Shown here: positions 8,245-16,448 of the stretch, piece by piece
Numbering within the stretch: the stretch's first letter is position 1
How the letters are laid out: each line of letters opens with the position of its first letter
From: Pseudonocardiaceae bacterium
GTDB taxonomy: Bacteria; Actinomycetota; Actinomycetes; Mycobacteriales; Pseudonocardiaceae
Assembly (NCBI GenBank): GCA_009377865.1
Contig: WHTH01000007.1
Span: 1 to 64,000, forward strand
Length of the DNA: 64,000 nt
Direction: 5' to 3'
Program-made: the position numbers and the translations under genes
Notes under the pieces: model-generated
The model's database searches: none
Told to the model about the DNA's origin: nothing
The model's input: the letters and a program-made list of their open reading frames with translations, nothing else

Positions 8245-9000
8245 CTACAGGCCGAGCAGGCGGCGCAGCTCGCGGGCGTGCCGCCGAGAGACCTCGACGC
8301 GGCTGCGCCGGTGATCGTCCATGACGAGTACGAGCGTTCCCTTGAAGTCGGGGACGAGCTCTCGCACGTGGTCGAGGTTGACCAGATACGACCGGTGGGT
8401 GCGGAAGAAGTGGCCGTGCAGCCGACGCTCGAGCTCGTTGAGTGAGAAGCCGACCAGGACCCGTTGCTTGTCCAGTTGAAGGTAGGAGTAGCCGCGCGCG
8501 GCGCTGGCGTAGATGATCGCGGACTCGTCGACGAGGACGGTGCGCTCGCCCCGCTGCACCGGGATCCGCCCCAGTTCCGGCGGGTTGTCTGCCGGGGAGG
8601 CGGGCGCCTTCGACTCGTCGTCGTCCGTGCCGGTGAACAGCGCCCGGTCGAGTGCGCGGCCGAGCCGGGTGGCGTCGAACGGTTTCACCAGATAGTCGAC
8701 CGCTTCGAGGTCGAAGGCGTCCACTGCGTGGTCGGGATAGGCGGTGGTGAAGATGACCTTCGGCGGGTTCGGCATGTCGCACAGCGCGGACGCGACGTCG
8801 AGGCCGGTGCCGCCGGGCATGCGGATGTCGAGCAGGACGATGTTGTAGCTCAACGAACGCAGCAGGACGAGGGCTTCCTCGGCGTTGGTGGCCTCGCCGA
8901 TCACCTGGACATGGTCGAAACCGTTGAGGAGGTACCGCAGCTCTTCCCTGGCCGGGGCCTCGTCATCGACGATGAGACAGCGTGTTCGCATCGACATCAC
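8245..9000 (-). CDS. LytTR-family response regulator
   Basis: A 251-residue two-domain regulator. Residues 5-125 are a receiver (LIVDDEAPARE, phosphoacceptor D58 in VLLDIRMPGG, and the conserved Lys in VDYLVKPFDA). Residues 145-250 are a LytTR DNA-binding domain (FFRTHRSYLVNLDHVREL, then SRRHARELRRLL). It starts at GTG 9000 overlapping the kinase stop by 4 nt, so kinase and regulator are co-translated, and both follow a symporter gene. LytS/LytTR pairs of the BtsSR and YpdAB type control carboxylate transporters; the same logic is likely here. Confidence 0.9.
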   Translation of the reverse strand: MMSMRTRCLIVDDEAPAREELRYLLNGFDHVQVIGEATNAEEALVLLRSLSYNIVLLDIRMPGGTGLDVASALCDMPNPPKVIFTTAYPDHAVDAFDLEAVDYLVKPFDATRLGRALDRALFTGTDDDESKAPASPADNPPELGRIPVQRGERTVLVDESAIIYASAARGYSYLQLDKQRVLVGFSLNELERRLHGHFFRTHRSYLVNLDHVRELVPDFKGTLVLVMDDHRRSRVEVSRRHARELRRLLGL

Positions 9001-10292
9001 CCGAGAGGGATCCGCAAGTCGACGCTGGTTCCCTCGCCCTCCTTGGATCGGATGTCGAAGTGGTAGCGCTCCCCGAACAGGGTGTCCAGGCGTTCGGAGA
9101 CATTGCGAAGACCGATGCCCTCGGGCGTCGACACAGCCTCCGAGGTGATCTTCTTCAGCAGGTCGGGGGGCATGCCCACCCCGTCGTCGGATACCCGGAT
9201 CGACGTGGTCCTGGTCAGCGGGTCGACTCGTGCCTTCAAGGTCACCGTGCCGCCTTCCACCTTGTTCGCCAGGCCGTGCTTCACCGCGTTCTCCACGAGT
9301 GGCTGGATGGCCAGCACCGGCACGTGAGCGGTGAGCACCCGCGGATCGACGTCGTAGCGGACGCGCAGGCGATCACCGTAGCGCGCCTGTTCTAGGGAAA
9401 GGTAGGTGCGAACGAAGAAGTACTCCTGCCCGAACTCGGCGAAATGACCGTCCTGACGGACCGCGTACCGGAAGAAGTCGGACAGCCGCAACAACAGCTG
9501 GCGGGCCTCCTCGGGGTCCGTACGCGCCTTGGAGGCGATCGTGTTCAGCGTGTTGAAGAGGAAATGAGGGTTGATCTGGGCACGCAGGGCGCCCAGCTTG
9601 GCATCCACCGCTAGCTTGCGTTCCCGGTCCAGTTCGGCGAGTTCCAGGTGAAGCGACAGGATGCCCGCCATGCCCTCGACCACATCGCGGGAGGGCGGGT
9701 TGTCGTCGACCCGGTAGACCGTGAGCGTTCCGATGATGCGCTTGCCGATCGCGAGCGGCGCCACCACGGCGGTCCGCAGCGGGCAGCCGGGGGCAGCGCA
9801 GCCCAGTGTCCTTCGACTGCGCACGACGAGGGTGCCTGCGCCTGCGAGCACGCGGGCGGAGGTGCGCGGCTGCGGGGGATCGCCGACGTTGTGGTGATCG
9901 GAGCCTGGCCCGACGAACGCGAGGACCCCTTCGCGGTCGGTGATGGCCACCGCGTCGCAGCCGAGGAGGGGGCGCAGCAGCCGGGCAGTGCGCATGGCGG
10001 CCTCCGCGGTCAACCCGGAGCGCAGCGGCATGGGTCGCCCGACGGCGGCGATGGTGTGGCGGGACCGGGAGGCGACGCCGCGCCTGCCGGGCGGGCGTTG
10101 CCCGCTTCGGGTGCTCCTCGGGCCACGGAGTGCCGATGGGTAGGCCAGCGTCAGCAGCAGGGTGAGTCCCACACCAGCGAGGACTGTGGTGCCGACACCG
10201 AGTGCAGGTTCGGTGACGACCTGGGTGACGAGGTAGACCGCGCCCCAGGCGACCGCGAGCGCACCAGCGAGCGGGAGGCTGCCGCTGCTCAT
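8997..10292 (-). CDS. LytS-like sensor histidine kinase
   Basis: A 431-residue kinase. Two hydrophobic segments lie at residues 6-50, a GAF-like region of about 95-215 follows (containing CAAPGCPLRTAVVAPLAI), then a His_kinase domain with the phosphoacceptor in QINPHFLFNTLN (H243) and an ATPase domain with QPLVENAVKHGLAN and SDDGVGMPP. The PHFLFN motif is typical of the LytS/YehU group that pairs with LytTR regulators. Start ATG 10292 overlaps the symporter stop by 4 nt. The translation start chosen removes a long upstream extension that lies inside the symporter gene. It probably senses the imported solute or its metabolite. Confidence 0.88.
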   Translation of the reverse strand: MSSGSLPLAGALAVAWGAVYLVTQVVTEPALGVGTTVLAGVGLTLLLTLAYPSALRGPRSTRSGQRPPGRRGVASRSRHTIAAVGRPMPLRSGLTAEAAMRTARLLRPLLGCDAVAITDREGVLAFVGPGSDHHNVGDPPQPRTSARVLAGAGTLVVRSRRTLGCAAPGCPLRTAVVAPLAIGKRIIGTLTVYRVDDNPPSRDVVEGMAGILSLHLELAELDRERKLAVDAKLGALRAQINPHFLFNTLNTIASKARTDPEEARQLLLRLSDFFRYAVRQDGHFAEFGQEYFFVRTYLSLEQARYGDRLRVRYDVDPRVLTAHVPVLAIQPLVENAVKHGLANKVEGGTVTLKARVDPLTRTTSIRVSDDGVGMPPDLLKKITSEAVSTPEGIGLRNVSERLDTLFGERYHFDIRSKEGEGTSVDLRIPLG

Positions 10293-11980
10293 GGTGCCTC
10301 CTTCGGACGGTCGCTCACCCCGGTGATGGTCAGCCTGGCCAGGCGCTCGGTCTGGCGATCGGCGGCGGTGCCGTGCAGTCGCAGCCACAGGCGCTCGAGC
10401 TCGGCGGGAGGCCTCGTCCGCGACGAGACCGCGATCGTGGCGAGCACGGCCATCGGTCCGGAGATGAGCGTGGGGGTCAAGAATATCTCGGCGAGGCCCT
10501 GGTCCGCGGTGATCAGGCCGGTCGAGAACATCCCGACGGCCACGATGGCGCCGGTGGTCATTCCCGCCGTCGCGCCCGCAGCCGTCGTGCCGCGCCACCA
10601 GATGGCGAGGATCAGCACGGGCGTGAGCGCGGAACCGGCAAGGGCGAAGGCCCATGTCACCATCGACGCCACGATCGAGGGGAGCAGGGCGGTCATCGAC
10701 TCGGGGCGCAGGCCGAGTGCGAGCACCCCGGACAGCAGCGCCACCCCCATGACGGCCAGCCGGCCGGCCCAGATCGCCTGCCGCTGGGTGGCCCTGGGGT
10801 TGAGGTGGCCCTCGTAAACGTCATGACCCCACGACGCGGCCGATGCGAGCAGCAGGCCCGCGATGGTCGACATCACCGCGATCAGCGCGCCGGTGGCGAT
10901 CAGTCCGAGGCCTGGCTGCCCGCCGTAGACCTGCCCCAGCACCAGCAGCGCGTTCTCCGGTACCCGGAGCACACCGTCGACGGTCAGGGCGCCGAGCCAG
11001 GGACGGCCGGCAACCGCCTCGGGTATGAGGCTCCTCGCGGCGGTGCCGAGCATCACCGCGAGCGCGTAGAAGAGCCCCGCCAACCCGAGCACCCAGACCG
11101 TCGTCATCCGCGCCGCATTGCCGGTGGGGCTGGTGAAGTAGCGGTTCATGACATGGGGCAGTCCGGCGGTACCGAGCACGAGCGTGATGATCAGGGCGAA
11201 CTGGCCGAGGCTGCCGTAGCGCGCGCCGGGCTCACCGAAGTAGGACGGCGCGCCCTCGTCGAGCCGGTTCGGCTCGTTGGCGAGCTGCCACCGGCCGTCC
11301 GCCTGACTGGGATTGGCCAGCGGTTGTGCGGCCAGGTCGTCGACGGCGGTCCAGTAGTTGAACCCGGAACCCAGCACGGCGGCGGCCAGCCATACCAGTA
11401 CCGCCAGCAGCAGCAGGAACTGCACCGCCTGGGTCCAGGTGGTTCCGCGCATGCCGCCCAAGACGACGAGGAGGGTGATGACGGTCGTCGACATCAGTAC
11501 GCCGGTCGCGTACGGGGGCAGACCGGCGATGCCGTGGCCGACCAGCAACTCCCAGGTGATACCGCTGGCGACCGCCTGCGGAACCAGGTAGGACACGATG
11601 ACGAGTTGAACGACCGCGACGGCGGTGAGTCGCACAGTTGCGGAGTCGAACCGGCGCCCGAGAAAGTCGGGGATCGAGAACTCGCCGAATCGGCGCAACG
11701 GGGCGGCCACGAACAGCAGTACCGGCACGAAGCCCGCCGCGAAGCCGGTCGCGTACCAGACCCCGTCGAGGCCGGAGGCGTAGACCGCCGCCGCGACGCC
11801 GAGGAAGGAGGCGGCCGAGAAGTAGTCCCCGCAGATCGCGCAGGCATTGGTGACGACGCCGACCCGCTGTCCCGCGAGGTAGAAGTCGAGCGTCGAGGCG
11901 CCCTTCGGCCGCACGGCGAGGGCCAGGGTGAGCGTCACGACGAGCACCACGACGAGGGTGACGATGCTCGCGTCGACCAC
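10289..11980 (-). CDS. Sodium:solute symporter (SSS family, ActP/MctC-like)
   Basis: A 563-residue membrane protein with about 13 hydrophobic segments. It has the SSS-family core: ICGDYFSAASFLG in the second helix, GGMRGTTWTQAVQFLLL, GTAGLPHVMNRYFTS, and GLGLIATGALIAVMSTIAGL. ActP and MctC import acetate, pyruvate or related monocarboxylates with sodium or protons; the substrate here is not provable. Start GTG 11980 overlaps the TAG of the small membrane protein upstream by one base. Its stop overlaps the histidine kinase start, so transport and sensing form one operon of four genes. Confidence 0.88.
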   Translation of the reverse strand: MVDASIVTLVVVLVVTLTLALAVRPKGASTLDFYLAGQRVGVVTNACAICGDYFSAASFLGVAAAVYASGLDGVWYATGFAAGFVPVLLFVAAPLRRFGEFSIPDFLGRRFDSATVRLTAVAVVQLVIVSYLVPQAVASGITWELLVGHGIAGLPPYATGVLMSTTVITLLVVLGGMRGTTWTQAVQFLLLLAVLVWLAAAVLGSGFNYWTAVDDLAAQPLANPSQADGRWQLANEPNRLDEGAPSYFGEPGARYGSLGQFALIITLVLGTAGLPHVMNRYFTSPTGNAARMTTVWVLGLAGLFYALAVMLGTAARSLIPEAVAGRPWLGALTVDGVLRVPENALLVLGQVYGGQPGLGLIATGALIAVMSTIAGLLLASAASWGHDVYEGHLNPRATQRQAIWAGRLAVMGVALLSGVLALGLRPESMTALLPSIVASMVTWAFALAGSALTPVLILAIWWRGTTAAGATAGMTTGAIVAVGMFSTGLITADQGLAEIFLTPTLISGPMAVLATIAVSSRTRPPAELERLWLRLHGTAADRQTERLARLTITGVSDRPKEAP

Positions 11981-12378
11981 TACGCCCCGCCCTCCCGCTC
12001 GGCGGGATCGGTCTCCTGCCCGCCGAGCATGCGGGCCTCGACCGCGGTGGACAGCGATGCGGCGGCGAGACCGAGCAGCCAGAAGAAGATGTAGAAGCCG
12101 AAGGCGGCCATGACGAAGCTGGGGCTCATGCCCCCGATGAGCTGGCCCTCGGACCACCAGTTCAGCGTGAGCGTGAGCCCGGGAACCCCGCCGACGGCGA
12201 CGAGGAACACCGCGAAGTAGCCGAGCGCACCGCGACGCAGGGTCCGAAACGCGGCATCCACCTCGGCGGCCGTGTCGTACTCGTCGAGCGAGTCGTATCC
12301 GGCCGGGATCACCCCATCACGGATCGACCGTGACCGGCGAGCAGCACGCCACCGCACGCGGCAGATCCTACGTCGCAT
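11980..12378 (-). CDS. Small two-helix membrane protein, probable symporter accessory subunit
   Basis: About 132 residues from ATG 12378 (a shorter start at GTG 12312 is also possible). After a basic N-terminus come ALGYFAVFLVAVGGVPG and SFVMAAFGFYIFFWLLGLAA, two membrane segments. Actinobacterial SSS symporters are often preceded by such DUF485-like small subunits, and the one-base overlap with the symporter start supports a joint role. Similarity to DUF485 itself is weak by eye. Confidence 0.65.
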   Translation of the reverse strand: MRRRICRVRWRAARRSRSIRDGVIPAGYDSLDEYDTAAEVDAAFRTLRRGALGYFAVFLVAVGGVPGLTLTLNWWSEGQLIGGMSPSFVMAAFGFYIFFWLLGLAAASLSTAVEARMLGGQETDPAEREGGA

Positions 12379-12394
12379 GCAGAGCTGGAAAGGT

Positions 12395-12817
12395 TCACGA
12401 GGCGGCACGGAGCCGCGTGGCCGCCCTGAGGACGATGACGGCGCCGCCCGCGGCCATGACCAGACCCATGCCGGGCAGCAGCGTTCCCCATCCGGCGGTG
12501 GTCGCGCTGAGCTGGACCAGGCGCGCGACCTGCCACAGCGCGATGACGGCGACGGCGAGGCCGGGCAGCACAGCGTGCGCGAGCGCGATGCGGCGGAACG
12601 GGATCAGCGCGCCGGCGATGGCGAGCATTCCGGCGGACAGGGTCCACAACCCGGGGCCGGCGGTACCCGACAGTGATCCGAGCGGGGTGGACACCCACGG
12701 CAACAGGGAGCCGATGGCGATGACCAGGCCTCCGACGATCATGCCCGTGCTGCCCGCGTGGAGGATACGGGGCCGCCCGTGGCGGGAGTCGGGTTGGTGT
12801 GTGGTCCTCGCCGACAT
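12395..12817 (-). CDS. Conserved membrane protein, four helices, unknown
   Basis: A 140-residue protein with four hydrophobic segments (GMIVGGLVIAIGSLLPWVS, LWTLSAGMLAIAGALI, HAVLPGLAVAVIALW, LLPGMGLVMAAGGAVIVL). I do not recognise the family. It is the first gene of the minus-strand transporter/sensor group, 16 bp before the start chosen for the small subunit. The 248 bp to 13066 form a divergent promoter region shared with the second symporter operon. Confidence 0.6.
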   Translation of the reverse strand: MSARTTHQPDSRHGRPRILHAGSTGMIVGGLVIAIGSLLPWVSTPLGSLSGTAGPGLWTLSAGMLAIAGALIPFRRIALAHAVLPGLAVAVIALWQVARLVQLSATTAGWGTLLPGMGLVMAAGGAVIVLRAATRLRAAS

Positions 12818-13065
12818 ACGGCAACCCTAGGAGCAGATCCGCCCCGCCCCCAATCCCCTCCCGTCAGCGGTCGATCCGTGCCGCCAGCGGTCGCTGAGCG
12901 GCTCCGACCGGTGGGCCGGTCGCCTGGATACCGCTCACGGCCCGCGGAGAACCGGTCGTGAACCGCACGGCCCCGCCCGCCGGTTGATGCTTGCGATCGG
13001 TGTGCTGCTGCGGCTGAAGTCGGATGCCGCAGGGGCAGATCCCTCGGGCACGAAGGGAGCCTGAC

Positions 13066-13389
13066 GTGAGTGACACGGGCCCGGGCAGCGAACCACCGCC
13101 GGGGTCGGCGGCCGAGGATTCGTGGCGACGCGAGTACTGGCGCCGGAACCTCCGGTACATGGTGATCCTGCTGTCCATCTGGTTCATCGTTTCGTTCGGC
13201 CTCGGCATCCTGCTCGTCGAACCCCTCAACGCGGTGATCATCAACGGGTTCCCGCTCGGCTTCTGGTTCGCCCAGCAGGGATCGATCTACACGTTCCTGC
13301 TGCTGATCCTCGTCTACGCGGTGCTCATGGACCGGCTCGATGACAAGTTCGGGGTCAGCGAGCGGGACGGTGAGGGGCGACGGCTATGA
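13066..13389 (+). CDS. DUF4212 small subunit of sodium:solute symporter
   Basis: A 107-residue protein matching the small subunit that accompanies VC_2705-type symporters: YWRRNLRYMVILLSIWFIVS, FGLGILLVEPLN, FPLGFWFAQQGSIYTFLLL and a final VLMDRLDDKFGV. Two membrane helices. Start GTG 13066 has GAAGGGAGC upstream. It overlaps the symporter ATG by 4 nt, so the two subunits are co-translated. Confidence 0.88.
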   Translation: MSDTGPGSEPPPGSAAEDSWRREYWRRNLRYMVILLSIWFIVSFGLGILLVEPLNAVIINGFPLGFWFAQQGSIYTFLLLILVYAVLMDRLDDKFGVSERDGEGRRL

Positions 13390-15068
13390 GTAGCATCCAG
13401 CTGTGGACCCTGATCTTCATCCTCGGGTCCTTCGCCGTCTACATCGGTATCGCGTGGCGCAGCAGGGTCCAGGAGACCGAGGGTTTCTACGTCGCCGGTC
13501 ACGGCATCCCGACCGTCGCGAACGGCGCCGCGATCGCGGCCGACTGGATGTCGGCGGCCTCGTTCATCTCGATGGCCGGACTCATCGCCTTCCTCGGTTC
13601 GGACGGCTCGATGTACCTCATGGGCTGGACCGGCGGCTACGTCCTGCTCGCCCTCCTGATAGCGCCCTACCTGCGCAAGTGGGGCAAGTACACCGTTCCC
13701 GAGTTCGTCGGTGACCGGTACTCCGAACTCGTCCGCACGATCGCCGCGGCCGCAGCCATCATCATCTCGTTCACCTACGTCGTCGGGCAGATGCGTGGTG
13801 GCGGCATCGTGTTCAGCCGGTTCCTCGGCCTCGACATCACCGGTGGCGTCCTGGTGGCTGCGGCGATCATCTTCACGTATGCCGTGCTCGGCGGTATGAA
13901 GGGCATCACCTGGACACAGGTCGCTCAGTACACCGTGCTGATCATCGCGTACCTGATCCCGGCGGCCGCGGTCGCCTGGCAGTTCACCAACATTCCGGTC
14001 CCGCAGGTGACCTTCGGCCAGGTCCTCGACGAGCTCAACGCGCTGAGCACACAACTCGGCCTGGACGCCTACACCCAAGCGTTCACATCGCGGCCCATGA
14101 TCGACGTGCTGCTGGTGACGCTGGCGCTGATGGTCGGTACCGCGGGGCTTCCGCACGTCATCATCCGGTTCTACACGACGAAGAGCGTACGAGGGTCGCG
14201 CTACTCGGCGTTCTGGGCGCTTGCGTTCATCGCCTTGCTGTACACCACCGCACCGGCGGTCGGCGCGTTCACGAAGCTGAACCTGCTGCAAGGGGTGCGT
14301 GGTAAGGCGGTCTCGGACCTACCCAGGTGGGTGCAGAACTGGGCGGAGACCGGCCTGGTGCAGATCAAGGAGGGCGTCGAACGGATCGGCTCGGTGAGCA
14401 ACGATCCCGCGGCGGGCGCTGACCTCACCGTCGACAGCGACATCCTGGTGCTCGCCTCACCCGAGATCGCCGGCCTGCCGGCCCCGATCATCGGGCTCGT
14501 GGCCGCGGGGGGCATGGCGGCCGCGATGTCGACCGCCGCGGGGTTGCTGCTGGTCATCTCGTCGTCGGTGTCGCACGACTTCTACTTCCGGCGGGTCCGC
14601 AGGGCCGCGAGCGACCGGGAACAGCTGCTCGCCGGCCGGATCGCGATGGGTGGGGCCGTGGTCATCGCCGTGCTCGGAGGCGTCAACCCGCCCGCGTTCG
14701 TGGCCCAGGTGGTCGCATTCGCGTTCGGGCTCGCCGCGGCGAGCTTCTTCCCCGCCATCGTTCTCGGGATCTTCTGGAAGCGGTGCAACGCCGCGGGTGC
14801 CGCCGCCGGGATAACCGTCGGGCTCGCCTTCACGATCACCTACATGGTCTACACCCTCGATGTGTTCGGCACGGAGGCCAACCCGTACCTCCTCGGCATC
14901 AGCCCGGAGGGGATCGGCGCCATCGGCGCGCTCGTCAACTTCGTCGTCGCGATCGTGGTGTCGAAGCTGACCGCCCCGCCACCGGCACACCTGGCCGAGC
15001 TGGTCGAGAGCATCCGGTACCCGGCCCCCCGGCGGCTCCCCGCCCACCAGGACGGCGAGGCAGTGTGA
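13386..15068 (+). CDS. Sodium:solute symporter, VC_2705-type large subunit
   Basis: A 560-residue SSS transporter. Key stretches are FYVAGHGIPTVANGAAIAAD, DWMSAASFISMAGLIAF, GGMKGITWTQVAQYTVLIIA, GTAGLPHVIIRFYTT and GGMAAAMSTAAGLLLVIS. This subfamily with a DUF4212 partner is annotated as cation-acetate or general carboxylate symport; the substrate is unproven. It lies back to back with the other symporter operon, so the island carries two related uptake systems in opposite orientation. An IclR regulator follows on the same strand. Confidence 0.9.
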   Translation: MSSIQLWTLIFILGSFAVYIGIAWRSRVQETEGFYVAGHGIPTVANGAAIAADWMSAASFISMAGLIAFLGSDGSMYLMGWTGGYVLLALLIAPYLRKWGKYTVPEFVGDRYSELVRTIAAAAAIIISFTYVVGQMRGGGIVFSRFLGLDITGGVLVAAAIIFTYAVLGGMKGITWTQVAQYTVLIIAYLIPAAAVAWQFTNIPVPQVTFGQVLDELNALSTQLGLDAYTQAFTSRPMIDVLLVTLALMVGTAGLPHVIIRFYTTKSVRGSRYSAFWALAFIALLYTTAPAVGAFTKLNLLQGVRGKAVSDLPRWVQNWAETGLVQIKEGVERIGSVSNDPAAGADLTVDSDILVLASPEIAGLPAPIIGLVAAGGMAAAMSTAAGLLLVISSSVSHDFYFRRVRRAASDREQLLAGRIAMGGAVVIAVLGGVNPPAFVAQVVAFAFGLAAASFFPAIVLGIFWKRCNAAGAAAGITVGLAFTITYMVYTLDVFGTEANPYLLGISPEGIGAIGALVNFVVAIVVSKLTAPPPAHLAELVESIRYPAPRRLPAHQDGEAV

Positions 15069-15226
15069 CGGGCGAGGCGAGCTGGGGTGGCCTTCACCGC
15101 CACCACGGCTCGCCCTCCCCCGTAAATACCCACTGCGCGGGAGACCGCACCGCCCGGCACCGAGCCGATCCGTGGCGCCCTCGGCCTCCGCGTCATCCAG
15201 CCCTACCGCGCTCGCTCATGCTGTAT

Positions 15227-15240
15227 CACTCGAAAGAGTG
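15227..15240. promoter_or_regulatory. Inverted repeat CACTC-GAAA-GAGTG before the IclR gene
   Basis: A perfect 5-4-5 dyad in the 267-bp gap between the symporter and the IclR gene. It could be an IclR-type operator or the hairpin of a weak terminator; no T-run follows it. Confidence 0.3.
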
Positions 15241-15335
15241 GTTGCCGCGAAACGCTCATCACCGTACACCAAGCGTCCTCGTTGAGCAGAACACGATCTC
15301 GAACACATGAGCTGACAGGCGAACCGAGTGGCGAG

Positions 15336-16139
15336 ATGGATATCCTAGGAGCAAGTGACCCGCACCGGAGCGCTTCGCGGCCGAGTGATCTGAACCGGAG
15401 CGCTTCGCGTGCGCTGCGGATCATCGATGAGTTGGGTAAGCATCCCGACGGTCTCACCGCCAGACGAATCGCCCAGCGCTGCGAGTGCAACCTCGCGACG
15501 ACGTACCACCTCATCCGTACTCTTCGGTACGAGGGATATGTCGGTCAACGTCCCGGTGGCCGATATGTCCTGGGGACGAAGATCGTCAGCCGCTTTCGGG
15601 ACTTCATGGCCGCGATCGCTGGCCCACCCAACCTGCACAGCGTCTTGCAAGAACTCGCCCGGACGACGGGGCAAAGCATCTACCTCAGCCAGCTGACTGG
15701 TAACCAGTTGATTGTGACTGATGTCGTGGAAGGGCCCTACTCGCCCCACCTCGAGGAGCTGATGGTCCATTTCGAGGATTCGGCACACGCAACGGCGCTG
15801 GGAAAGGCACTGCTATGGAGCCTGCCCGGTCGGCACCGGCGAGCATACCTGGGCGAACGGGGCCTGCGACGCTTCACCACAGCCACGGTCACAGATTCTG
15901 AAAAACTGGACGACGAGCTCCATGAGCTTGGGCGCCGGCAGCTGTTCACCGAACACGAGCAGTATCGTCGCGACGTGTGTTGCGGCGCTGTTCTCGTCAC
16001 CGGAAAGACCCGTGGCGCAATAGGTGTCTCATGTGGTGTCGAACGCTGGCGGCAGCTTGCCCCGACATTGACACACCAGCTCCGGCTCGCTGCGGCAGAC
16101 GTAAGCAGCGGCTACAACTGGCAGACAGCGAACCGGTGA
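15336..16139 (+). CDS. IclR-family transcriptional regulator
   Basis: About 267 residues. The N-terminal winged helix reads ALRIIDELGKHPDGLTARRI, then NLATTYHLIRTLRYEGYV. The effector domain follows with the IclR signature region HATALGKALL and RRDVCCGAVLVTG. Start ATG 15336 is chosen; TTG 15282 is also in frame. A 30-bp step contains two copies of ACCGGAGCGCTTCGCG, giving a repeated RSASR near the N-terminus. IclR proteins usually control catabolic operons in response to small acids or aromatics, so likely targets are the symporter upstream and the hydrolase genes downstream. Confidence 0.88.
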   Translation: MDILGASDPHRSASRPSDLNRSASRALRIIDELGKHPDGLTARRIAQRCECNLATTYHLIRTLRYEGYVGQRPGGRYVLGTKIVSRFRDFMAAIAGPPNLHSVLQELARTTGQSIYLSQLTGNQLIVTDVVEGPYSPHLEELMVHFEDSAHATALGKALLWSLPGRHRRAYLGERGLRRFTTATVTDSEKLDDELHELGRRQLFTEHEQYRRDVCCGAVLVTGKTRGAIGVSCGVERWRQLAPTLTHQLRLAAADVSSGYNWQTANR

Positions 16140-16304
16140 TGGCGGGCGAGTTCCAGCAGCTTCCTCCCAACCGTGTGACCTCCTCGTGATCATGACGCGT
16201 GGAGGCCGCAGGCCGCGCGAGCACTCATCGCGGAGCACCGTGTCGCGCCGGGCGTTACCGCCCGCCTCCGGTGCGCAGGTCCCCTTACGGTGAAGATGTG
16301 CACT

Positions 16305-16316
16305 ATCTGTACAGAT
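16305..16316. promoter_or_regulatory. Palindrome ATCTGTACAGAT in the hydrolase promoter region
   Basis: The 309-bp gap 16140-16448 between the IclR gene and the hydrolase holds no gene. It contains this perfect 12-bp palindrome about 130 bp before the start codon, in relatively A/T-rich DNA. It is a candidate operator, possibly for the adjacent IclR regulator. Confidence 0.4.
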
Positions 16317-16448
16317 CCGAACAATTTCTGAGTATCTTCTTCAGCACCCGCGTCCGCGCAGGTAGGCTCTGTCCACCTCACGGGAACTGTCGGCTGCGGC
16401 GTTTTTCCGGAGCCGATCTCGACTATCACTAGCATGGGGAGGCCGCCG

